Translations under genes and position numbers: made by a program
Assembly (NCBI GenBank): GCA_014239715.1
Contig: JAAZYJ010000039.1
Location: forward strand, 1 to 8,313
Source: Flavobacteriales bacterium
Lineage (GTDB): Bacteria > Bacteroidota > Bacteroidia > Flavobacteriales > Parvicellaceae
Length of the DNA: 8,313 nucleotides
Reading direction: 5' to 3'
The notes under the pieces: generated by a model
The model's database searches: none
What the model was told of the DNA's origin: nothing
The model's input: the letters and a program-made list of their open reading frames with translations, nothing else
Shown here: positions 1-6,630 of the stretch, piece by piece
Numbering within the stretch: the stretch's first letter is position 1
How the letters are laid out: each line of letters opens with the position of its first letter

Positions 1-61
1 AAGATGGCATCCATATGATGTGTCGCCAAAGGAATTCAGATTCTTTGTAGAATTAATCTAA
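1..61 (+). CDS. C-terminal end of an unidentified upstream protein (partial)
   Basis: From base 2 the plus strand is open for 19 codons and ends in TAA at 59-61. The encoded tail (RWHPYDVSPKEFRFFVELI) has a protein-like composition. The other two plus frames close at 16-18 (TGA) and 48-50 (TAG), so this frame is the best candidate for the end of an upstream gene. I do not recognise the family and assign no function. The stop codon overlaps the proposed -7 promoter box of the next gene. A chance open frame of this length is possible, hence the low confidence. Confidence 0.4.
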   Translation, partial: RWHPYDVSPKEFRFFVELI

Positions 62-66
62 ATTTG
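59..66 (+). promoter_or_regulatory. Possible Bacteroidota -7 promoter box
   Basis: TAAATTTG matches the TAnnTTTG consensus known for the -7 element of the primary sigma factor in Bacteroidota. It lies 15 bases before the ATG at 82, which would give a very short leader. The only nearby TTTG (44-47) is 11 bases upstream, closer than the usual spacing for a -33 element, so the upstream half is not convincing. If real, it would drive the amidohydrolase pair and perhaps the genes after it. Confidence 0.35.
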
Positions 67-81
67 CTCGGACTTTATCAG

Positions 82-3000
82 ATGATGAGACATACAATAC
101 TCCTCTTATTGTGTTGCTTTTTGACCCCGGTGTGTGCGCAGGACGTGAATCTGTACCCTACAAACGGGGTGAAACAACAAAAGGACCTGTATTATGCATT
201 TACCAATGCCACTTTGCATTTGGGTGGATCCATAACCACCAAAGGAACCCTGCTGGTACAGAATGGTAAGATCGTTAAGGTCGGTGTGGTGCTGGCACTC
301 CCTAAAGGCACAGTTGAATACGACATGAAAGGCAAGCACATCTACCCGTCCTTTGTTGATGTTTATTCTGATTATGGCCAGCCAAAGTCGAAGCAGGTAA
401 AATACGATCCAAAACCGCAGCTCGAAACAAAAAAGAAAGGTGCGTTCGGGTGGAATGAGGCAGTAAAGCCTGAATACAACACTGCAGCTCATTTTACTGC
501 TAATGAAAAAATGGCAAAAGAGCTTCGAGCAATTGGTTTCGGAAGTGTTCTGACGCACAAAATGGATGGGGTAGCCAGAGGAACTTCTGCTTTGGTTTCA
601 CTGAACAACGGTAAGGACGGCACCTTGGTACTGAAACCCGAAGCAAGCACGCATTACTCTTTTTCCAAGGGATCTTCCAAACAGAGGTATCCCTCATCTT
701 TAATGGGGGCAATTGCTTTATTAAGGCAAACCTTTTGTGATGCGAACTATTACAGTGAAAACAAGAAAGAACTTGCTTTGGATCAAAGTCTTGAAGCTTT
801 TCAGAGAAATACGGCTTTACCACAGATAGTTGAGGCCAATGACAAGCTGACAATACTGAGGGCTGATACAATTGGTGACGAATTCGGACATCAGTTTGTG
901 TTTAAAGGGGCCGGAGATGAATACCAGAGAGCCAAAGAAATTAAGGCCACCGGAGGGACATTGATCGTACCTGTCGATTTTCCAAAACCATATGATGTTT
1001 CAGACCCGTATGCAGCGCGTTTGGTGACACTGGCACAAATGAAGCACTGGGAGCTGGCACCAAGTAATCCGAAAGTTCTTGCCGATAATAGCATTGATTT
1101 CGCGATCACCTCATACGGCCTGAAAAAGAAAGGTGACTTTTTTGGCAATGTCAGAAAAGCAATCGCCAGAGGATGGTCAAAGACAGATGCACTCACTGCA
1201 CTTACCAGTACGCCGGCCAGTCTTATCGGTGCACAGGACCTGGTAGGCGGTTTAGGCGTGGGTATGCTTGCCAATTTCCTCATTACGTCAGGTGAGCTGT
1301 TTGATAAAAAAACGATCATCCACTCCAATTGGGTGCAGGGCGATGAGTTTATCATCTATCCTATGGATATGGTTGATGTCAGAGGTACTTATAAGCTGAA
1401 AATACAGGAAAATGATCGCACGCTAATAGTCTCCGGAAAGGTCAAGCAGCCTAAGGCAACGATAGAATACAAGTTTGTTTCAGATAGCGTTTCTGAGAGT
1501 GGAGACCTGGTGCTGGATGAGGTAAATCACAAACCGATAAAGGTTACCCGGAATAAAAAAGTAAAAGGACTTTTGTCTGTTAAAGACAGGCAGGTTTCAC
1601 TAACCTTTAAGGTTGCCGACGAATTCTATTCTCTATCCGGAACGGTTCATTCCAAAAGCGGAATATGGGAAGGGTACGGAACCCTTCCTGATGGAAGCTG
1701 GGCAAAATGGGCAGCTATAAAAAAGAGCGAGCATAAGGAAAAAGGGACGACAAACAACGGATCGATCAAGCCGGACACAACAGGAATAGGAACAGTAACT
1801 TATCCCATGATGGCTTATGGTTGGGATTCACTCCCGGTTCGCCGGCAAATATTGATCAAAGATGCAACGGTATGGACGAATGAAGAACAGGGGATTCTAC
1901 AGGAAAAGGATCTGCTGATCAGAGATGGTAAAATTAAAATGATCGGAGATATTCTGGATGTAGTTGATCCAAAGACCATTGTGATCGATGCGAAGGGCAA
2001 GCATGTTACTCCGGGAATAATCGACGAGCATTCACACATTGCTGTTTCGCGTGGTGTCAATGAAAGTGGCCAGGCCTCTTCAGCCGAAGTGAGTATTGCA
2101 ACAGTAGTGAACTCGGACGACATTAACATCTATCGTCAGCTTGCCGGTGGAGTTACTTCCTCACAGCTACTGCATGGTTCTGCCAATCCCATTGGCGGTC
2201 AAAGTGCGGTGATCAAACTGAAATGGGGTTGGACTCCGGAGCAGATGAAGTATAGGGAGATGCCTCTTTTTATAAAGTTTGCGTTGGGTGAGAATGTCAA
2301 GCAAAGCAACTGGGGTTCCTACAACAACATCCGTTTTCCTCAAACCAGAATGGGGGTAGAGCAGGTTTACTATGATCACTTTATAAGAGCACGCGAATAC
2401 GATAAGAAGTGGACCGCCTTTCAGAACAATAAAGGAAATAGAAAAAATGCTGCTCCGATCACTGCTCCAAGAAGAGACCTGGAGCTGGAGGTGTTGGCTC
2501 AGATACTCAAAAAAGAACGATTCATAACCTGTCATTCATACGTTCAGTCAGAGATCAATATGCTAATGAAAGTTGCGGATTCGATGGGCTTCAGAATTAA
2601 CACATTTACACACATTCTGGAAGGATATAAGGTAGCTGACAAAATGAAAGAGCATGGAGCAGGAGGGTCGTCGTTTTCGGATTGGTGGGCATACAAATAT
2701 GAGGTAAGAGATGCGATCCCGCACAACCCGAGTCTGTTGAACCAGATGGGAGTAGTTACGGCAGTTAATTCAGATGATGCAGAAATGGCACGAAGACTTA
2801 ATCAGGAGGCGTCGAAAGGAATGAAGTACGGAGGTATGAGCGAAGAGGACGCTTTGAAGATGGTCACATTGAATCCGGCAAAGCTATTGCACATTGATGA
2901 CAGGGTAGGCAGTATGAAAGTTGGTAAAGATGCTGATATTGTTGTTTGGTCTGGGCATCCTTTATCCGTGTATAGTAAAGCTGAGCAGACCATAGTTGAT

Positions 3001-3180
3001 GGATACGTGATGTACGACAGTAAGAGAGATATTGAGCTCAGAAAAGAAATAGCCGCAGAAAGGGCGAGACTTGTTGCCAAAATGTTGAAAGCGAAGTTGT
3101 CGGGTGTGCCGACTCAGAAGATCAAAGGAAAAAAGAACAGGATCCACGATTGTAATGTATTCACTGATGATGGGAATTAA
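82..3180 (+). CDS. Exported two-domain amidohydrolase (degenerate N half, intact C half)
   Basis: The product is a probable metal-dependent amidohydrolase outside the cytoplasm; the substrate is unknown. Numbering is from the ATG at 82 (1032 residues). Residues 1 to about 19 form a signal peptide (MMRH, a leucine-rich core, then VCA before QDVN). Residues 25-430 are an amidohydrolase-type barrel whose usual PGFIDxHxH is PSFVDVYSD, so Y95 and D97 replace both histidines. Residues about 430-548 look like a beta-rich linker domain. From about 595 a second amidohydrolase domain has TPGIIDEHSH (H650, H652), H818 in TCHSY, H844 in FTHILEG and D898 in NSDD, a plausible complete metal and catalytic set; K732 or E737 in IKFALGEN may be a bridging ligand. 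The family is related to imidazolonepropionase-like amidohydrolases, and proteins of about 1000 residues with this layout occur in Bacteroidota. The frame extends to a TTG at 64, but this sits in the possible promoter box and would put extra residues before the signal peptide; ATG 85 is equally possible. The 3' end overlaps the next gene. Confidence 0.85.
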   Translation: MMRHTILLLLCCFLTPVCAQDVNLYPTNGVKQQKDLYYAFTNATLHLGGSITTKGTLLVQNGKIVKVGVVLALPKGTVEYDMKGKHIYPSFVDVYSDYGQPKSKQVKYDPKPQLETKKKGAFGWNEAVKPEYNTAAHFTANEKMAKELRAIGFGSVLTHKMDGVARGTSALVSLNNGKDGTLVLKPEASTHYSFSKGSSKQRYPSSLMGAIALLRQTFCDANYYSENKKELALDQSLEAFQRNTALPQIVEANDKLTILRADTIGDEFGHQFVFKGAGDEYQRAKEIKATGGTLIVPVDFPKPYDVSDPYAARLVTLAQMKHWELAPSNPKVLADNSIDFAITSYGLKKKGDFFGNVRKAIARGWSKTDALTALTSTPASLIGAQDLVGGLGVGMLANFLITSGELFDKKTIIHSNWVQGDEFIIYPMDMVDVRGTYKLKIQENDRTLIVSGKVKQPKATIEYKFVSDSVSESGDLVLDEVNHKPIKVTRNKKVKGLLSVKDRQVSLTFKVADEFYSLSGTVHSKSGIWEGYGTLPDGSWAKWAAIKKSEHKEKGTTNNGSIKPDTTGIGTVTYPMMAYGWDSLPVRRQILIKDATVWTNEEQGILQEKDLLIRDGKIKMIGDILDVVDPKTIVIDAKGKHVTPGIIDEHSHIAVSRGVNESGQASSAEVSIATVVNSDDINIYRQLAGGVTSSQLLHGSANPIGGQSAVIKLKWGWTPEQMKYREMPLFIKFALGENVKQSNWGSYNNIRFPQTRMGVEQVYYDHFIRAREYDKKWTAFQNNKGNRKNAAPITAPRRDLELEVLAQILKKERFITCHSYVQSEINMLMKVADSMGFRINTFTHILEGYKVADKMKEHGAGGSSFSDWWAYKYEVRDAIPHNPSLLNQMGVVTAVNSDDAEMARRLNQEASKGMKYGGMSEEDALKMVTLNPAKLLHIDDRVGSMKVGKDADIVVWSGHPLSVYSKAEQTIVDGYVMYDSKRDIELRKEIAAERARLVAKMLKAKLSGVPTQKIKGKKNRIHDCNVFTDDGN

Positions 3181-4483
3181 AGGAATATCACTTGCATTAA
3201 TATTTGTGTTGTTGGTTGGTTCCGGCACCTTACTGGCGCAGGTTGATCCTCCGGGCGAAACTACAGATATGCGGATTTTGCTGCTGAATGGAAAAGCGCA
3301 TATTGGGAATGGAGATACTATCAATAAATCGGCTGTTGCCATTCATAAAGGGAAGATCACAATGGTCAGAAATGCGTTGCTGATCACCATTAAAGATTCA
3401 GATTACGACACGATAATTGATATTAGCGGTCAAGACGTTTATCCCGGGTTCATAGCTCCGAACTCAACTGTTGGTCTGCAGGAGATAGGTGCGGTCAGGG
3501 CTACAAAAGATTTCCGGGAAGTTGGCGGGATGAACCCACACGTCAGGTCAGCGATTGCATTTAATACGGACTCCAGAGTAACCGCAACCGTTAAAACGAA
3601 CGGCGTGTTGATCGGACAGATCTGCCCGAGGGGCGGGCGTATTTCAGGCACCTCATCTATTATGCATTTTGACGGTTGGAACTGGGAAGATGCACTTTAC
3701 AAACTGGATGATGCCGTTCACATCAATTGGCCCAGGATGTATACATATGATTGGAGTACCCGCACCCGAGTCAGAAATAAGGAATATGACACAAGAAAAA
3801 AAGAGCTTCAGAACTTTTTCCTGAAGTCGATGGCCTACAGTGAACGTAAGAACCCTGAGAGCAAAGATCTGCGTTACGAGGCCATGAAAGCTGTTTTTAC
3901 CGGAGACAAAAGGGTTTTTGTTCATGCAGACTTCGTAAAGGAGCTACAGGATGTAATCGAGTTCAAAAAGCAGTTCGGTATTCTGCATCTCATACTCGTT
4001 GGAGGCTACGACAGCTATTTAGTTGCTGAAAACCTGAAGAACAACAATATTGCTGTGGTGCTTAGAAGGCTGCATAGCTTGCCTATGTACGAAGAAGAAG
4101 ACATCGATCTGCCTTACAAATTGCCGAAGCTATTGAAAGATGCAGGAGTTAAATACTGCCTCAACAATGCGGGCGATATGGAGCAGATGGGGCTGCGAAA
4201 CCTGCCTTTCTATGCCGGAACAGCAGTGGCTTACGGCCTCACTTATGAGGAAGCTGTTGCTAGCATAACCTCAAGCACGGCTGAAATTCTGGGCATTGAT
4301 GATGTTGTGGGCACGCTGGAAGAAGGAAAGGACGCTACACTGATCGTATCGGATGGAGATGCTTTGGACATGAGAACCAATAAGCTGACCGTTGCAATGG
4401 TACAGGGTAGGTTTATGAGCCTTAGGAATCATCAGGATGTGCTTTATGAAAAATACAAGACCAAGTATGGTCTTAAGAACTAG
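3155..4483 (+). CDS. Exported amidohydrolase-like protein lacking the HxH metal motif
   Basis: The product is a second amidohydrolase-fold protein, 442 residues from the ATG at 3155, probably acting with the preceding protein; its activity is unknown. A signal peptide follows the start (GIKGISLALIF, then GTLLA before QVD). Next come the beta-sandwich strands and the sequence YPGFIAPNST, where N103 and T105 stand in place of the metal-binding HxH. Later landmarks are a glycine-rich PRGGRISGTSS segment, VHAD (H257), LVGGYDSY where a ligand histidine would be expected, NNAGD (D341), and a typical C-terminal end (TAEILGIDDVVGTLEEGKDATLIV). The fold is clear, but ordinary binuclear metal catalysis is doubtful. 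The 5' end overlaps the previous gene, which suggests translational coupling. Start choice is uncertain: GTG 3104 and ATG 3167 or 3170 are also in frame. The last two put the signal peptide right at the N terminus and shorten the overlap. Confidence 0.8.
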   Translation: MYSLMMGIKGISLALIFVLLVGSGTLLAQVDPPGETTDMRILLLNGKAHIGNGDTINKSAVAIHKGKITMVRNALLITIKDSDYDTIIDISGQDVYPGFIAPNSTVGLQEIGAVRATKDFREVGGMNPHVRSAIAFNTDSRVTATVKTNGVLIGQICPRGGRISGTSSIMHFDGWNWEDALYKLDDAVHINWPRMYTYDWSTRTRVRNKEYDTRKKELQNFFLKSMAYSERKNPESKDLRYEAMKAVFTGDKRVFVHADFVKELQDVIEFKKQFGILHLILVGGYDSYLVAENLKNNNIAVVLRRLHSLPMYEEEDIDLPYKLPKLLKDAGVKYCLNNAGDMEQMGLRNLPFYAGTAVAYGLTYEEAVASITSSTAEILGIDDVVGTLEEGKDATLIVSDGDALDMRTNKLTVAMVQGRFMSLRNHQDVLYEKYKTKYGLKN

Positions 4484-4529
4484 ACCTCTTGCGTATTGAT
4501 GGGGAGCATAACACGCTAAACACAACATC

Positions 4530-4940
4530 TTGAATCAAAAACGGACATTAAGCAAAGCTGAACGACTGAAAAGTAAGACTACTCTGGATGCTTTGTTCAA
4601 AGATGGTAACTCCATTAAATGCGGGCCTTTGGTACTCTTATGGCAGTATCAGAGTCCAGCTGTTCCATCGCCTGTTCAGGTTGCATTTTCCGTTCCCAAG
4701 AAAATATTCAGAAATGCCACCGACCGGAACAGGATAAAGCGGCTGATGAGAGAATCGTACAGGACCAACAGATCTGACCTGTATGAACTTCTTATCGAAA
4801 GAAACAAAAAGCTGGCGCTTTTTTTTCTTTACAGAAATGTAGAAGCAATGGAACATGCAGAGCTCCAAGATAAAATAATTGTAGCTTTATCACGTTTAGA
4901 AAAAGAAATAAAAAAGGAGTTAAACAATGAGGAAGAATAA
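4530..4940 (+). CDS. rnpA: Ribonuclease P protein component
   Basis: The product is the small basic protein subunit of RNase P, which helps the catalytic RNA remove 5' leaders from precursor tRNAs in the cytoplasm. It has 136 residues, a normal length. The N terminus (NQKRTLSKAERLKSK, then LDALFKDG) and the signature DRNRIKRLMRESYR, with the RNR motif at R66-N67-R68, are diagnostic; FSVPKKIFRNAT precedes the signature as expected. The start is TTG: the frame is closed by TAA at 4509-4511, no ATG or GTG lies between that stop and the conserved N terminus, and the TTG gives the family's usual beginning. No rpmH or dnaA is adjacent, unlike the classic rpmH-rnpA order in many other bacteria. The 3' end overlaps the peptidase gene by 14 bases and contains that gene's ribosome binding site. 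Confidence 0.96.
   Translation: MNQKRTLSKAERLKSKTTLDALFKDGNSIKCGPLVLLWQYQSPAVPSPVQVAFSVPKKIFRNATDRNRIKRLMRESYRTNRSDLYELLIERNKKLALFFLYRNVEAMEHAELQDKIIVALSRLEKEIKKELNNEEE
4915..4919 (+). promoter_or_regulatory. Strong Shine-Dalgarno for the S41 peptidase gene
   Basis: AGGAG lies seven bases before the ATG at 4927, inside the rnpA coding sequence. It supports 4927 over the in-frame ATG at 4951 as the peptidase start. Clear Shine-Dalgarno sequences are uncommon in Bacteroidota and none is as clear before the other genes here. Confidence 0.7.
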
Positions 4941-6627
4941 ACCGAATTACATGAAAAGAAAGGTAATAACATGGTCCGTTGCCCTGGTTTTGGGAATTGG
5001 AAGTCCTTTGTTTTTCTCATTTTCTTATGTGCAAGGTTCCGACCTGTTCGAGATCACGAAAAACCTTAGCATTTTTAGTTCAGTTTACAAAGAAGTAGAC
5101 ATGTATTACGTGGAGGAGGTGGAGCCCGGGAAGCTGATGAAGACCGGACTGGACGCAATGCTGAAGTCACTGGATCCGTACACGAATTACATTCCTGAAT
5201 CGAAAATTGAAGATTACAGATTAATGACAACCGGAGAATATGGTGGTATAGGTTCTTTGATACGAACGGATGGGGATTACATTATTATTACTGAGCCCTA
5301 TGATGGTTATCCGGCTCAAAAATCAGGTCTTGAGGCGGGGGATAAGATCATACGTGTAGATGGCAAAGAAATGAAGGGCAAAACCACGCAGGAGGTAAGC
5401 TCATTGTTAAAGGGGCAATCGGGAACCAAGCTTCAGCTGGTCATAGATCGTGACGGCGAAATATCTACGATTGAATTGACTCGGGAAAATGTAAAATTAC
5501 CTGAGGTTGCTTATCATGGAATTATTGATGACAAAGGTGAAGTAGGCTACGTGAAATTAAATTCATTTACGAATACAGCCAGCCAGCGAGTAGGAGAGGC
5601 GCTTATACAGCTTGAGCAGAAAGGAATGAAAAAGCTGGTGATTGACCTTAGGGGAAACGGTGGAGGATTGCTGAATGAGGCGGTTAATATTGTTAATTTT
5701 TTCATTGATAAAGGTAGCTTGGTGGTTGAGACCAAAGGAAGGGTGGAAGAAGTGAACAGGACCTACAAAACACAGAATCAACCCTGGAATACGGAAATAC
5801 CGGTTGTAGTTTTAATTGACTCCTATTCGGCGTCCGCATCAGAGATCGTGGCAGGATCATTACAGGATCTTGACAGGGGCGTGGTGATCGGAAGAAATTC
5901 GTATGGAAAGGGATTGGTGCAGCAAACTAAGAATCTTGAGTTCAATGCAAAAGTGAAGCTGACAATTGCCAAATACTATACGCCTTCGGGGCGTTGTATA
6001 CAGCGATTGGACTATTCGGATGTTGATGATGACGGAAGAGGAACGGCCGTAGCGGATTCATTGATCGAAATATTCAAAACTAAAAATGGCAGGAGTGTTA
6101 AGGATGGCCGCGGAATTGATCCTGACGTTAACATTGAGCTGGGAATGTATAGCCGTCTAACTGAAACGTTGGTCAGGAAAAACCTAATATTCAATTTTGC
6201 AACAAAATTCAAAAGGAGTCATGACAGTATTGTTCCCGCAAAGGAATTTGAAGTTTCTGACGAAACGTATGCCGGATTCGTAGATTTTTTGAAGGACAAA
6301 GATTACGAGTACAACAATGAGTCGGAGGAGTATCTGGCGTCACTAACGGAGATTGCCAAAGAGGAGAAATATTACGAAGATTCCAAAGAAGAAATAGAGG
6401 CATTAAAGGCCAAGCTGTCGGCAGACAAATCTTCCGACCTTCAACGATACAAAGACGAGATCATTGAGATACTGGAAAATGAGATCGTGTCTAGATATTA
6501 TTATCAGAACGGCAGGATTGAGGTAGCTGTTAAGAGAGACCCGTATGTTGTAAGCGCGATTTCAGTTTTGGCTGATTCGACCAGATACAATGGAATTCTG
6601 GAAGGTACTTCCATTAATAAAAAGTAA
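4927..6627 (+). CDS. S41 family C-terminal processing peptidase with PDZ domain
   Basis: The product is a CtpA/Prc-type serine endopeptidase that trims or degrades envelope proteins from their C termini. It has 566 residues and is anchored or exported by an N-terminal hydrophobic segment (about residues 11-31) after a basic start (MRKNKPNYMKRK). The region LKSLDPYTNYIPE before the PDZ is typical of the family. The PDZ domain spans about 92-175 (EYGGIGSLI to LQLVIDRDG). The catalytic region has YVKLNSFTN, then VIDLRGNGGG, then DSYSASASEIVAGSLQD with nucleophile S303, and SYGKGLVQ with general base K328 and Q332. The spacings of 25 and 4 residues match the Ser-Lys-Gln arrangement of CtpB-type enzymes. 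Beyond about residue 410 is a charged, helical C-terminal extension (EEYLASLTEIAKEEKYYED and onward) that probably contributes to oligomerisation or regulation. The overlap with rnpA and the strong ribosome site suggest coupled expression. The substrate is not predictable from the sequence. Confidence 0.95.
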   Translation: MRKNKPNYMKRKVITWSVALVLGIGSPLFFSFSYVQGSDLFEITKNLSIFSSVYKEVDMYYVEEVEPGKLMKTGLDAMLKSLDPYTNYIPESKIEDYRLMTTGEYGGIGSLIRTDGDYIIITEPYDGYPAQKSGLEAGDKIIRVDGKEMKGKTTQEVSSLLKGQSGTKLQLVIDRDGEISTIELTRENVKLPEVAYHGIIDDKGEVGYVKLNSFTNTASQRVGEALIQLEQKGMKKLVIDLRGNGGGLLNEAVNIVNFFIDKGSLVVETKGRVEEVNRTYKTQNQPWNTEIPVVVLIDSYSASASEIVAGSLQDLDRGVVIGRNSYGKGLVQQTKNLEFNAKVKLTIAKYYTPSGRCIQRLDYSDVDDDGRGTAVADSLIEIFKTKNGRSVKDGRGIDPDVNIELGMYSRLTETLVRKNLIFNFATKFKRSHDSIVPAKEFEVSDETYAGFVDFLKDKDYEYNNESEEYLASLTEIAKEEKYYEDSKEEIEALKAKLSADKSSDLQRYKDEIIEILENEIVSRYYYQNGRIEVAVKRDPYVVSAISVLADSTRYNGILEGTSINKK

Positions 6628-6630
6628 GAT

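Noticed and set aside
64..81. TTG at 64 as the true start of the first amidohydrolase
   Set aside because: It adds six residues ahead of a well-formed signal peptide and overlaps a promoter-like box; the ATG at 82 is simpler.
106..1355. Long open frames on the minus strand opposite the first amidohydrolase gene
   Set aside because: They have no family motifs and their composition is explained by the strongly supported plus-strand gene; treated as shadows.
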